Part shown: piece after piece, positions 13,775 to 28,378 of the stretch
Numbering within the stretch: position 1 is the stretch's first letter
How the letters are laid out: every line of letters begins with the position of its first letter
Assembly (NCBI RefSeq): GCF_050947335.1
Contig: NW_027473509.1
Span: 1 to 64,000 of the forward strand
Reading direction: 5' to 3'
DNA from: Megachile rotundata
Lineage: Eukaryota > Arthropoda > Insecta > Hymenoptera > Megachilidae
Length of the DNA stretch: 64,000 nt
Notes under the pieces: model-generated
Told to the model about the DNA's origin: nothing
The model's input: the letters and a program-made list of their open reading frames with translations, nothing else
Database searches by the model: none
Made by a program: the position numbers and the translations under genes

Positions 13775-15099
13775 GATCATATAAGCATAATATGGCTAAT
13801 AATATGAGTTAGATTGATAATAATAAGAGTAAAAAGTATAGTAATTGTCGTTCTATCGATCATATAGCATAATATGGCGAATAATATGAGTTAGATTGAT
13901 AATAATAAGAGTAATGAGTATAGAAATTGTCGCTCTATCGATCATATAAGCATAATATGGCTAATAATATGAGTTAGATTGATAATAATAAGAGTAAAAA
14001 GTATAGTAATTGTCGTTCTATCGATCATATAGCATAATATGGCGAATAATATGAGTTAGATTGATAATAATAAGAGTAAAAAGTATAGGAATTGTCGTTC
14101 TATCGATCATATCTGCATAATATGGTTAATAATATGAGGTGGATTGATAAAAGTGAGTGTAATAAGTATAGTAATTGTCGTTCTATCGATCATATAAGCA
14201 CAATATGGCTAATAATATGAGTTCCATTGATAATAATAAGAGTAATATGTATAGTAATTGTCGTTCTATCGATCATATAAGCACAATATGGCTAATAATA
14301 TGAGTTCCATTGATAATAATAAGAGTAATAAGTATAGTAATTGTCGTTCTATCGATCATATAAGCATAATATGGCTAATAATATGAGTTAGATTGATAGC
14401 AATAAGAGTAATGAGTATAGTAATTGTCGTTCTATCGATCATATAAGCATAATATGGCTAATAATATGAGTTAGATTGATAATAATAAGAGTAAAAAGTA
14501 TAGTAATTGTCGTTCTATCGATCATATCTGCATAATATGGTTAATAATATGAGGTGGATTGATAACAGTGAGTGTAGTAAGTATAGTAATTGTCGTTCTA
14601 TCGATCATATAAGCACAATATGGCTAATAATATGAGTTCCATTGATAATAATAAGAGTAATAAGTATAGTAATTGTCGTTCTATCGATCATATAAGCATA
14701 ATGTGGCTAATAATATGAGTTAGATTGATAACAGTGAGTGTAATAAGTATAGTAATTGTCGTTCTATCGATCATATAGCATAATATGGCGAATAATATGA
14801 GTTAGATTGATAATAATAAGAGTAATGAGTATAGAAATTGTCGTTCTATCGATCATATAAGCATAATATGGCTAATAATATGAGTTAGATTGATAATAGT
14901 AAGAGTAAAAAGTATAGTAATTGTCGTTCTATCGATCATATCTGCATAATATGGTTAATAATATGAGGTGGATTGATAACAGTGAGTGTAATAAGTATAG
15001 TAATTGTCGTTCTATCGATCATATAAGCACAATATGGCTAATAATATGAGTTCCATTGATAATAATAAGAGTAATAAGTATAGTAATTGTCGTTCTATC
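13775..15099 (+). repeat. Segment enriched in 82-bp monomers
   Basis: Three monomers here (13858, 14023, 14769) begin GATCATATAGCAT, one A shorter than the consensus GATCATATAAGCAT, giving 82 bp. From 14354 the order S, K, D (GTGTAGTAAG), C, A, 82-bp monomer appears. The same six-monomer order recurs at 21989, 52532 and 56681, so the deletion has been carried inside a block. Confidence 0.88.
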
Positions 15100-18000
15100 G
15101 ATCATATAAGCACAATATGGCTAATAATATGAGTTCCATTGATAATAATAAGAGTAATAAGTATAGTAATTGTCGTTCTATCGATCATATAAGCATAATA
15201 TGGCTAATAATATGAGTTAGATTGATAACAGTGAGTGTAATAAGTATAGTAATTGTCGTTCTATCGATCATATAAGCATAATATGGCGAATAATATGAGT
15301 TAGATTGATAAAAATAAGAGTAATGAGTAGAGTAATTGTAGTTGTATCGATCATATCTGCATAATATGATTAATAATATGAGTTAGATTGATAATAATAA
15401 GAATAATAAGTATAGTAATTATCATTCTACCGATCATATAAACATAATATGGCTAATAATATGAGTTAGATTGATAGCAGTGAGTGTAATAAGTATAGTA
15501 ATTGTCGTTCTATCGATCATATAAGCATAATATGGCTAATAATATGAGTTAGATTGATAATAATAAGAGAAATAAGTATAGTAATTGTCGTTCTATCGAT
15601 CATATAAGCATAATATGGCTAATAATATGAGTTAGATTGATAATAATAAGAGTAATGAGTATAGTAATTGTCGTTCTATCGATCATATAAGCAGAACATG
15701 GCTAATAATATGAGTTCCATTGATAATAATAAGAGTAATAAGTATAGTAATTGTCGTTCTATCGATCATATCTGCATAACATGGTTAATAATATGAGTTA
15801 GATTGATAATAGTGAGTGTAGTAAGTATAGTAATTGTCGTTCTATCGATCATATAAGCATAATATGTCTAATAATATGAGTTAGATTGATAACAGTGAGT
15901 GTAATAAGTATAGTAATTGTCGTTCTATCGATCATATAAGCATAATATGGCGAATAATATGAGTTAGATTGATAAAAATAAGAGTAATGAGTATAGTAAT
16001 TGTCGTTCTATCGATCATATAAGCATAATATGGCTAATAATATGAGTTAGATTGATAATAATAAGAGTAATGAGTATAGTAATTGTCGTTCTATCGATCA
16101 TATAAGCATAACATGGCTAATAATATGAGTTCCATTGATAATAATAAGAGTAATAAGTATAGTAATTGTCGTTCTATCGATCATATCTGCATAACATGGT
16201 TAATAATATGAGTTAGATTGATAATAGTGAGTGTAGTAAGTATAGTAATTGTCGTTCTATCGATCATATAAGCATAATATGGCTAATAATATGAGTTAGA
16301 TTGATAACAGTGAGTGTAATAAGTATAGTAATTGTCGTTCTATCGATCATATAAGCATAATATGGCGAATAATATGAGGTAGATTGATAAAAATAAGAGT
16401 AATGTGTATAGTAATTGTAGTTCTATCGATCATATCTGCATAATATGATTAACAATATGAGTTAGATTGATAATAATAAGAGTAATGAGTATAGTAATTG
16501 TCGTTCTATCGATCATATCTGCATAATATGGTTAATAATATGAGTTGGATTGATAACAGTGAGTGTAATAAGTATAGTAATTGTCGTTCTATCGATCATA
16601 TAACCATAATATGGCTAATAATATGAGTTAGATTGATAACAATAAGAGTAATGAGTATAGAAATTGTCGTTCTATCGATCATATAAGCATAATATGGCTA
16701 ATAATATGAGTTAGATTGATAATAATAAGAGTAAAAAGTATAGTAATTGTCGTTCTATCGATCATATCTGCATAATATGGTTAATAATATGAGGTGGATT
16801 GATAACAGTGAGTGTAATAAGTATAGTAATTGTCGTTCTATCGATCATATAAGCACAATATGGCTAATAATATGAGTTCCATTGATAATAATAAGAGTAA
16901 TAAGTATAGTAACTGTCGTTCTATCGATCATATAAGCACAATATGGCTAATAATATGAGTTCCATTGATAATAATAAGAGTAATAAGTATAGTAATTGTC
17001 GTTCTATCGATCATATAAGCATAATATGGCTAATAATATGAGTTAGATTGATAACAGTGAGTGTAATAAGTATAGTAATTGTAGTTCTATCGATCATATC
17101 TGCATAATATGATTAATAATATGAGTTAGATTGATAATAATAAGAATAATAAGTATAGTAATTATCATTCTACCGATCATATAAACATAATATGGCTAAT
17201 AATATGAGTTAGATTGATAGCAGTGAGTGTAATAAGTATAGTAATTGTCGTTCTATCGATCATATAAGCATAATATGGCTAATAATATGAGTTAGATTGA
17301 TAATAATAAGAGAAATAAGTATAGTAATTGTCGTTCTATCGATCATATAAGCATAATATGGCTAATAATATGAGTTAGATTGATAATAATAAGAGTAATG
17401 AGTATAGTAATTGTCGTTCTATCGATCATATAAGCATAACATGGCTAATAATATGAGTTCCATTGATAATAATAAGAGTAATAAGTATAGTAATTGTCGT
17501 TCTATCGATCATATCTGCATAACATGGTTAATAATATGAGTTAGATTGATAATAGTGAGTGTAGTAAGTATAGTAATTGTCGTTCTATCGATCATATAAG
17601 CATAATATGGCTAATAATATGAGTTAGATTGATAACAGTGAGTGTAATAAGTATAGTAATTGTCGTTCTATCGATCATATAAGCATAATATGGCGAATAA
17701 TATGAGTTAGATTGATAAAAATAAGAGTAATGGGTATAGTAATTGTAGTTCTATCGATCATATCTGCATAATATGATTAATAATATGAGTTAGATTGATA
17801 ATAATAAGAATAATAAGTATAGTAATTATCATTCTACCGATCATATAAACATAATATGGCTAATAATATGAGTTAGATTGATAGCAGTGAGTGTAATAAG
17901 TATAGTAATTGTCGTTCTATCGATCATATAAGCATAATATGGCTAATAATATGAGTTAGATTGATAATAATAAGAGAAATAAGTATAGTAATTGTCGTTC

Positions 18001-21000
18001 TATCGATCATATAAGCATAATATGGCTAATAATATGAGTTAGGTTGATAATAATAAGAGTAATGAGTATAGTAATTGTCGTTCTATCGATCATATAAGCA
18101 TAACATGGCTAATAATATGAGTTCCATTGATAATAATAAGAGTAATAAGTATAGTAATTGTCGTTCTATCGATCATATCTGCATAACATGGTTAATAATA
18201 TAAGTTAGATTGATAATAGTGAGTGTAGTAAGTATAGTAATTGTCGTTCTATCGATCATATAAGCATAATATGGCTAATAATATGAGTTAGATTGATAAC
18301 AGTGAGTGTAATAAGTATAGTAATTGTCGTTCTATCGATCATATAAGCATAATATGGCGAATAATATGAGTTAGATTGATAAAAATAAGAGTAATGAGTA
18401 TAGTAATTGTAGTTCTATCGATCATATCTGCATAATATGATTAATAATATGAGTTAGATTGATAATAATAAGAATAATAAGTATAGTAATTATCATTCTA
18501 CCGATCATATAAACATAATATGGCTAATAATATGAGTTAGATTGATAGCAGTGAGTGTAATAAGTATAGTAATTGTCGTTCTATCGATCATATAAGCATA
18601 ATATGGCTAATAATATGAGTTAGATTGATAATAATAAGAGTAATAAGTATAGTAATTGTCGTTCTATCGATCATATAAGCACAATATGGCTAATAATATG
18701 AGTTCCATTGATAATAATAAGAGTAATAAGTATAGTAATTGTCGTTCTATCGATCATATAAGCATAATATGGCTAATAATATGAGTTAGATTGATAACAG
18801 TGAGTGTAATAAGTATAGTAATTGTCGTTCTATCGATCATATAAGCATAATATGGCGAATAATATGAGTTAGATTGATAAAAATAAGAGTAATGAGTAGA
18901 GTAATTGTAGTTCTATCGATCATATCTGCATAATATGATTAATAATATGAGTTAGATTGATAATAATAAGAATAATAAGTATAGTAATTATCATTCTACC
19001 GATCATATAAACATAATATGGCTAATAATATGAGTTAGATTGATAGCAGTGAGTGTAATAAGTATAGTAATTGTCGTTCTATCGATCATATAAGCATAAT
19101 ATGGCTAATAATATGAGTTAGATTGATAATAATAAGAGAAATAAGTATAGTAATTGTCGTTCTATCGATCATATAAGCATAATATGGCTAATAATATGAG
19201 TTAGATTGATAATAATAAGAGTAATGAGTATAGTAATTGTCGTTCTATCGATCATATAAGCAGAACATGGCTAATAATATGAGTTCCATTGATAATAATA
19301 AGAGTAATAAGTATAGTAATTGTCGTTCTATCGATCATATCTGCATAACATGGTTAATAATATGAGTTAGATTGATAATAGTGAGTGTAGTAAGTATAGT
19401 AATTGTCGTTCTATCGATCATATAAGCATAATATGTCTAATAATATGAGTTAGATTGATAACAGTGAGTGTAATAAGTATAGTAATTGTCGTTCTATCGA
19501 TCATATAAGCATAATATGGCGAATAATATGAGTTAGATTGATAAAAATAAGAGTAATGAGTATAGTAATTGTCGTTCTATCGATCATATAAGCATAATAT
19601 GGCTAATAATATGAGTTAGATTGATAATAATAAGAGTAATGAGTATAGTAATTGTCGTTCTATCGATCATATAAGCATAACATGGCTAATAATATGAGTT
19701 CCATTGATAATAATAAGAGTAATAAGTATAGTAATTGTCGTTCTATCGATCATATCTGCATAACATGGTTAATAATATGAGTTAGATTGATAATAGTGAG
19801 TGTAGTAAGTATAGTAATTGTCGTTCTATCGATCATATAAGCATAATATGGCTAATAATATGAGTTAGATTGATAACAGTGAGTGTAATAAGTATAGTAA
19901 TTGTCGTTCTATCGATCATATAAGCATAATATGGCGAATAATATGAGGTAGATTGATAAAAATAAGAGTAATGTGTATAGTAATTGTAGTTCTATCGATC
20001 ATATCTGCATAATATGATTAACAATATGAGTTAGATTGATAATAATAAGAGTAATGAGTATAGTAATTGTCGTTCTATCGATCATATCTGCATAATATGG
20101 TTAATAATATGAGTTGGATTGATAACAGTGAGTGTAATAAGTATAGTAATTGTCGTTCTATCGATCATATAACCATAATATGGCTAATAATATGAGTTAG
20201 ATTGATAACAATAAGAGTAATGAGTATAGAAATTGTCGTTCTATCGATCATATAAGCATAATATGGCTAATAATATGAGTTAGATTGATAATAATAAGAG
20301 TAAAAAGTATAGTAATTGTCGTTCTATCGATCATATCTGCATAATATGGTTAATAATATGAGGTGGATTGATAACAGTGAGTGTAATAAGTATAGTAATT
20401 GTCGTTCTATCGATCATATAAGCACAATATGGCTAATAATATGAGTTCCATTGATAATAATAAGAGTAATAAGTATAGTAACTGTCGTTCTATCGATCAT
20501 ATAAGCACAATATGGCTAATAATATGAGTTCCATTGATAATAATAAGAGTAATAAGTATAGTAATTGTCGTTCTATCGATCATATAAGCATAATATGGCT
20601 AATAATATGAGTTAGATTGATAACAGTGAGTGTAATAAGTATAGTAGTTGTAGTTCTATCGATCATATCTGCATAATATGATTAATAATATGAGTTAGAT
20701 TGATAATAATAAGAATAATAAGTATAGTAATTATCATTCTACCGATCATATAAACATAATATGGCTAATAATATGAGTTAGATTGATAGCAGTGAGTGTA
20801 ATAAGTATAGTAATTGTCGTTCTATCGATCATATAAGCATAATATGGCTAATAATATGAGTTAGATTGATAATAATAAGAGTAAAAAGTATAGTAATTGT
20901 CGTTCTATCGATCATATCTGCATAATATGGTTAATAATATGAGGTGGATTGATAACAGTGAGTGTAATAAGTATAGTAATTGTCGTTCTATCGATCATAT

Positions 21001-21573
21001 AAGCATAACATGGCTAATAATATGAGTTCCATTGATAATAATAAGAGTAATAAGTATAGTAATTGTCGTTCTATCGATCATATCTGCATAACATGGTTAA
21101 TAATATGAGTTAGATTGATAATAGTGAGTGTAGTAAGTATAGTAATTGTCGTTCTATCGATCATATAAGCATAATATGGCTAATAATATGAGTTAGATTG
21201 ATAACAGTGAGTGTAATAAGTATAGTAATTGTCGTTCTATCGATCATATAAGCATAATATGGCGAATAATATGAGTTAGATTGATAAAAATAAGAGTAAT
21301 GGGTATAGTAATTGTAGTTCTATCGATCATATCTGCATAATATGATTAATAATATGAGTTAGATTGATAATAATAAGAATAATAAGTATAGTAATTATCA
21401 TTCTACCGATCATATAAACATAATATGGCTAATAATATGAGTTAGATTGATAGCAGTGAGTGTAATAAGTATAGTAATTGTCGTTCTATCGATCATATAA
21501 GCATAATATGGCTAATAATATGAGTTAGATTGATAATAATAAGAGAAATAAGTATAGTGATTGTCGTTCTATC
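15100..21573 (+). repeat. 43-monomer higher-order repeat (3569 bp), 1.8 copies
   Basis: Copy 1 is 15100-18668 and copy 2 is 18669-21573 (35 of 43 monomers). Shared private variants at exactly 3569 bp spacing include GCAGAACATGG (15691 and 19260), GAGTAGAGTAATTG (15325 and 18894) and GGGTATAG (17732 and 21301). Two adjacent monomers differ in kind: H and T at 17258 and 17341 in copy 1 are K and D at 20827 and 20910 in copy 2, with no change in length. After 21573 the order departs from copy 1. Confidence 0.92.
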
Positions 21574-24228
21574 GATCATATAAGCATAATATGGCTAATA
21601 ATATGAGTTAGATTGATAACAGTGAGTGTAATAAGTATAGTAATTGTCGTTCTATCGATCATATAAGCATAATATGGCGAATAATATGAGGTAGATTGAT
21701 AAAAATAAGAGTAATGTGTATAGTAATTGTAGTTCTATCGATCATATCTGCATAATATGATTAACAATATGAGTTAGATTGATAACAGTGAGTGTAATAA
21801 GTATAGTAATTGTCGTTCTATCGATCATATAAGCATAATGTGGCTAATAATATGAGTTAGATTGATAATAATAAGAGAAATAAGTATAGTGATTGTCGTT
21901 CTATCGATCATATAATCATAATATGGCTAATAATATGAGTTAGATTGATAACAATAAGAGTAATGAGTATAGTAATTGTCGTTCTATCGATCATATAAGC
22001 ATAATATGGCCAATAATATGAGTTAGATTGATAGCAATAAGAGTAATGAGTATAGTAATTGTCGTTCTATCGATCATATAAGCATAATATGGCTAATAAT
22101 ATGAGTTAGATTGATAATAATAAGAGTAAAAAGTATAGTAATTGTCGTTCTATCGATCATATCTGCATAATATGGTTAATAATATGAGGTGGATTGATAA
22201 CAGTGAGTGTAGTAAGTATAGTAATTGTCGTTCTATCGATCATATAAGCACAATATAGCTAATAATATGAGTTCCGTTGATAATAATAAGAGTAATAAGC
22301 ATAGTAATTGTCGTTCTATCGATCATATAAGCATAATATGGCTAATAATATGAGTTAGATTGATAACAGTGAGTGTAATAAGTATAGTAATTGTCGTTCT
22401 ATCGATCATATAGCATAATATGGCGAATAATATGAGTTAGATTGATAATAATAAGAGTAATGAGTATAGAAATTGTCGTTCTATCGATCATATAAGCATA
22501 ATATGGCTAATAATATGAGTTAGATTGATAATAATAAGAGTAAAAAGTATAGTAATTGTCGTTCTATCGATCATATCTGCATAATATGGTTAATAATATG
22601 AGGTGGATTGATAACAGTGAGTGTAATAAGTATAGTAATTGTCGTTCTATCGATCATATAAGCACAATATGGCTAATAATATGAGTTCCATTGATAATAA
22701 TAAGAGTAATAAGTATAGTAATTGTCGTTCTATCGATCATATAAGCATAATATGGCTAATAATATGAGTTAGATTGATAACAGTGAGTGTAATAAGTATA
22801 GTAATTGTCGTTCTATCGATCATATAAGCATAATATGGCGAATAATATGAGTTAGATTGATAAAAATAGGAGTAATGAGTATAGTAATTGTAGTTCTATC
22901 GATCATATCTGCAGAATATGGCTAATAATATGAGTTCCATTGATAATAATAAGAGTAATAAGTATAGTAATTGTCGTTCTATCGATCATATCTGCATAAC
23001 ATGGTTAATAATATGAGTTAGATTGATAATAGTGAGTGTAGTAAGTATAGTAATTGTCGTTCTATCGATCATATAAGCATAATATGGCTAATAATATGAG
23101 TTAGATTGATAACAGTGAGTGTAATAAGTATAGTAATTGTCGTTCTATCGATCATATAAGCATAATATGGCGAATAATATGAGGTAGATTGATAAAAATA
23201 AGAGTAATGTGTATAGTAATTGTAGTTCTATCGATCATATCTGCATAATATGATTAACAATATGAGTTAGATTGATAATAATAAGAGTAATGAGTATAGT
23301 AATTGTCGTTCTATCGATCATATCTGCATAATATGGTTAATAATATGAGTTGGATTGATAACAGTGAGTGTAATAAGTATAGTAATTGTCGTTCTATCGA
23401 TCATATAACCATAATATGGCTAATAATATGAGTTAGATTGATAACAATAAGAGTAATGAGTATAGAAATTGTCGTTCTATCGATCATATAAGCATAATAT
23501 GGCTAATAATATGAGTTAGATTGATAATAATAGGAGTAAAAAGTATAGTAATTGTCGTTCTATCGATCATATCTGCATAATATGGTTAATAATATGAGGT
23601 GGATTGATAACAGTGAGTGTAATAAGTATAGTAATTGTCGTTCTATCGATCATATAAGCACAATATGGCTAATAATATGAATTCCATTGATAATAATAAG
23701 AGTAATAAGTATAGTAATTGTCGTTCTATCGATCATATAAGCACAATATGGCTAATAATATGAGTTCCATTGATAATAATAAGAGTAATAAGTATAGTAA
23801 TTGTCGTTCTATCGATCATATAAGCATAATATGGCTAATAATATGAGTTAGATTGATAACAGTGAGTGTAATAAGTATAGTAATTGTCGTTCTATCGATC
23901 ATATAAGCATAATATGGCTAATAATATGAGTTAGATTGATAATAATAAGAGAAATAAGTATAGTGATTGTCGTTCTATCGATCATATAAGCATAATACGG
24001 CTAATAATATGAGTTAGATTGATAATAATAAGAGAAATGAGTATAGTAATTGTCGTTCTATCGATCATATAAGCATAACATGGCTAATAATATGAGTTCC
24101 ATTGATAATGATAATAGTAATAAGTATAGTAATTGTCGTTCTATCGATCATATCTGCATAACATGGTTAATAATATGAGTTAGATTGATAATAGTGAGTG
24201 TAATAAGTATAGTAATTGTCGTTCTATC
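21574..24228 (+). repeat. Mosaic array segment
   Basis: Usual monomer classes in mixed order. The S-K-D-C-A-82-bp block runs from 21989, with the 82-bp monomer at 22404. Its C monomer has the rare pair CAATATAGC and GTTCCGTTG (22238), seen again at 52781 and at 56930. The first GAATTC-bearing C monomer, which gives an EcoRI site, is near 23690. A monomer near 24100 has AATGATAATAG, a variant seen again near 43860. Confidence 0.85.
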
Positions 24229-26054
24229 GATCATATAAGCACAATATGGCTAATAATATGAGTTCCATTGATAATAATAAGAGTAATAAGTATAGTAATT
24301 GTCGTTCTATCGATCATATAAGCATAATATGGCTAATAATATGAGTTAGATTGATAACAGTGAGTGTAATAAGTATAGTAATTGTCGTTCTATCGATCAT
24401 ATAAGCATAATATGGCGAATAATATGAGTTAGATTGATAAAAATAAGAGTAATGAGTATAGTAATTGTAGTTCTATCGATCATATCTGCATAATATGATT
24501 AATAATATGAGTTAGATTGATAATAATAAGAATAATAAGTATAGTAATTATCATTCTACCGATCATATAAACATAATATGGCTAATAATATGAGTTAGAT
24601 TGATAGCAGTGAGTGTAATAAGTATAGTAATTGTCGTTCTATCGATCATATAAGCATAATATGGCTAATAATATGAGTTAGATTGATAATAATAAGAGAA
24701 ATAAGTATAGTAATTGTCGTTCTATCGATCATATAAGCATAATATGGCTAATAATATGAGTTAGATTGATAATAATAAGAGTAATGAGTATAGTAATTGT
24801 CGTTCTATCGATCATATAAGCATAACATGGCTAATAATATGAGTTCCATTGATAATAATAAGAGTAATAAGTATAGTAATTGTCGTTCTATCGATCATAT
24901 CTGCATAACATGGTTAATAATATGAGTTAGATTGATAATAGTGAGTGTAGTAAGTATAGTAATTGTCGTTCTATCGATCATATAAGCATAATATGTCTAA
25001 TAATATGAGTTAGATTGATAACAGTGAGTGTAATAAGTATAGTAATTGTCGTTCTATCGATCATATAAGCATAATATGGCGAATAATATGGGTTAGATTG
25101 ATAAAAATAAGAGTAATGAGTATAGTAATTGTAGTTCTATCGATCATATCTGCATAATATGATTAATAATATGAGTTAGATTGATAATAATAAGAATAAT
25201 AAGTATAGTAATTATCATTCTACCGATCATATAAACATAATATGGCTAATAATATGAGTTAGATTGATAGCAGTGAGTGTAATAAGTATAGTAATTGTCG
25301 TTCTATCGATCATATAAGCATAATATGGCTAATAATATGAGTTAGATTGATAATAATAAGAGTAATGAGTATAGTAATTGTCGTTCTATCGATCATATAA
25401 GCATAACATGGCTAATAATATGAGTTCCATTGATAATAATAAGAGTAATAAGTATAGTAATTGTCGTTCTATCGATCATATCTGCATAACATGGTTAATA
25501 ATATGAGTTAGATTGATAATAGTGAGTGTAGTAAGTATAGTAATTGTCGTTCTATCGATCATATAAGCATAATATGGCTAATAATATGAGTTAGATTGAT
25601 AACAGTGAGTGTAATAAGTATAGTAATTGTCGTTCTATCGATCATATAAGCATAATATGGCGAATAATATGAGGTAGATTGATAAAAATAAGAGTAATGT
25701 GTATAGTAATTGTAGTTCTATCGATCATATCTGCATAATATGATTAACAATATGAGTTAGATTGATAATAATAAGAGTAATGAGTATAGTAATTGTCGTT
25801 CTATCGATCATATCTGCATAATATGGTTAATAATATGAGTTGGATTGATAACAGTGAGTGTAATAAGTATAGTAATTGTCGTTCTATCGATCATATAACC
25901 ATAATATGGCTAATAATATGAGTTAGATTGATAACAATAAGAGTAATGAGTATAGAAATTGTCCTTCTATCGATCATATAAGCATAATATGGCTAATAAT
26001 ATGAGTTAGATTGATAATAATAAGAGTAAAAAGTATAGTAATTGTCGTTCTATC
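24229..26054 (+). repeat. Upstream homologue of 29209-31117
   Basis: 24229-25307 matches 29209-30287 at a 4980-bp offset (60 monomers). 25308-26054 matches 30371-31117 at 5063 bp (61 monomers). The change of offset marks one extra or missing H monomer (30288-30370 has no counterpart). The last part shares the uncommon GTCCTTC in an L monomer (25961 and 31024). The homology of the 61-mer therefore reaches upstream of its first clean copy. Confidence 0.85.
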
Positions 26055-26137
26055 GATCATATAAGCATAATATGGCTAATAATATGAGTTAGATTGATAA
26101 CAGTGAGTGTAATAAGTATAGTAATTGTCGTTCTATC

Positions 26138-27797
26138 GATCATATAAGCATAATATGGCTAATAATATGAGTTAGATTGATAATAATAAGAGAAATAAGT
26201 ATAGTGATTGTCGTTCTATCGATCATATAAGCATAATACGGCTAATAATATGAGTTAGATTGATAGCAATAAGAGTAATGAGTATAGTAATTGTCGTTCT
26301 ATCGATCATATAAGCATAATATGGCTAATAATATGAGTTAGATTGATAATAATAAGAGAAATGAGTATAGTAATTGTCGTTCTATCGATCATATAAGCAT
26401 AACATGGCTAATAATATGAGTTCCATTGATAATAATAAGAGTAATAAGTATAGTAATTGTCGTTCTATCGATCATATCTGCATAACATGGTTAATAATAT
26501 GCGTTAGATTGATAATAGTGAGTGTAATAAGTATAGTAATTGTCGTTCTATCGATCATATAAGCACAATATGGCTAATAATATGAGTTCCATTGATAATA
26601 ATAAGAGTAATAAGTATAGTAATTGTCGTTCTATCGATCATATAAGCATAATATGGCTAATAATATGAGTTAGATTGATAACAGTGAGTGTAATAAGTAT
26701 AGTAATTGTCGTTCTATCGATCATATAAGCATAATATGGCGAATAATATGAGTTAGATTGATAAAAATAAGAGTAATGAGTATAGTAATTGTAGTTCTAT
26801 CGATCATATCTGCATAATATGATTAATAATATGAGTTAGATTGATAATAATAAGAATAATAAGTATAGTAATTATCATTCTACCGATCATATAAACATAA
26901 TATGGCTAATAATATGAGTTAGATTGATAGCAGTGAGTGTAATAAGTATAGTAATTGTCGTTCTATCGATCATATAAGCATAATATGGCTAATAATATGA
27001 GTTAGATTGATAATAATAAGAGAAATAAGTATAGTGATTGTCGTTCTATCGATCATATAAGCATAATACGGCTAATAATATGAGTTAGATTGATAGCAAT
27101 AAGAGTAATGAGTATAGTAATTGTCGTTCTATCGATCATATAAGCATAATATGGCTAATAATATGAGTTAGATTGATAATAATAAGAGAAATGAGTATAG
27201 TAATTGTCGTTCTATCGATCATATAAGCATAACATGGCTAATAATATGAGTTCCATTGATAATAATAAGAGTAATAAGTATAGTAATTGTCGTTCTATCG
27301 ATCATATCTGCATAACATGGTTAATAATATGCGTTAGATTGATAAAAGTGAGTGTAATAAGTATAGTAATTGTCGTTCTATCGATCATATAAGCACAATA
27401 TGGCTAATAATATGAGTTCCATTGATAATAATAAGAGTAATAAGTATAGTAATTGTCGTTCTATCGATCATATAAGCATAATATGGCTAATAATATGAGT
27501 TAGATTGATAACAGTGAGTGTAATAAGTATAGTAATTGTCGTTCTATCGATCATATAAGCATAATATGGCGAATAATATGAGTTAGATTGATAAAAATAA
27601 GAGTAATGAGTATAGTAATTGTAGTTCTATCGATCATATCTGCATAATATGATTAATAATATGAGTTAGATTGATAATAATAAGAATAATAAGTATAGTA
27701 ATTATCATTCTACCGATCATATAAACATAATATGGCTAATAATATGAGTTAGATTGATAGCAGTGAGTGTAATAAGTATAGTAATTGTCGTTCTATC
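26138..27797 (+). repeat. 830-bp ten-monomer tandem duplication
   Basis: 26138-26967 and 26968-27797 have the same ten monomers, starting H with GTGATTG, then a monomer with CATAATACGG and S features, then T-, H-, I-, J-, C-, A-, G-, E- and F-type monomers. The J monomer has TATGCGTTAG in place of TATGAGTTAG. The pair is reproduced at 31201-32030 and 32031-32860, so it predates the 5063-bp duplication. Confidence 0.92.
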
Positions 27798-28378
27798 GAT
27801 CATATAAGCATAATATGGCTAATAATATGAGTTAGATTGATAATAATAAGAGAAATAAGTATAGTAATTGTCGTTCTATCGATCATATAAGCATAATATG
27901 GCTAATAATATGAGTTAGATTGATAATAATAAGAGTAATGAGTATAGAAATTGTCCTTCTATCGATCATATAAGCATAATATGGCTAATAATATGAGTTA
28001 GATTGATAATAATAAGAGTAAAAAGTATAGTAATTGTCGTTCTATCGATCATATCTGCATAATATGGTTAATAATATGAGGTGGATTGATAACAGTGAGT
28101 GTAATAAGTATAGTAATTGTCGTTCTATCGATCATATAAGCACAATATGGCTAATAATATGAGTTCCATTGATAATAATAAGAGTAATAAGTATAGTAAT
28201 TGTCGTTCTATCGATCATATAAGCACAATATGGCTAATAATATGAGTTCCATTGATAATAATAAGAGTAATAAGTATAGTAATTGTCGTTCTATCGATCA
28301 TATAAGCATAATATGGCTAATAATATGAGTTAGATTGATAACAGTGAGTGTAATAAGTATAGTAATTGTCGTTCTATC

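Noticed and set aside
26374..26562. 62-codon open frame, repeated at 27204, 31437 and 32267
   Set aside because: It begins at TTG in the middle of a monomer and simply reads through I and J monomers. It stays open because the J monomer there has TATGCGTTAG, which removes a TGA present in the usual TATGAGTTAG. The four copies sit in the duplicated 830-bp and 5063-bp units. An 83-bp period changes frame each monomer, and the product is low-complexity with no family resemblance.
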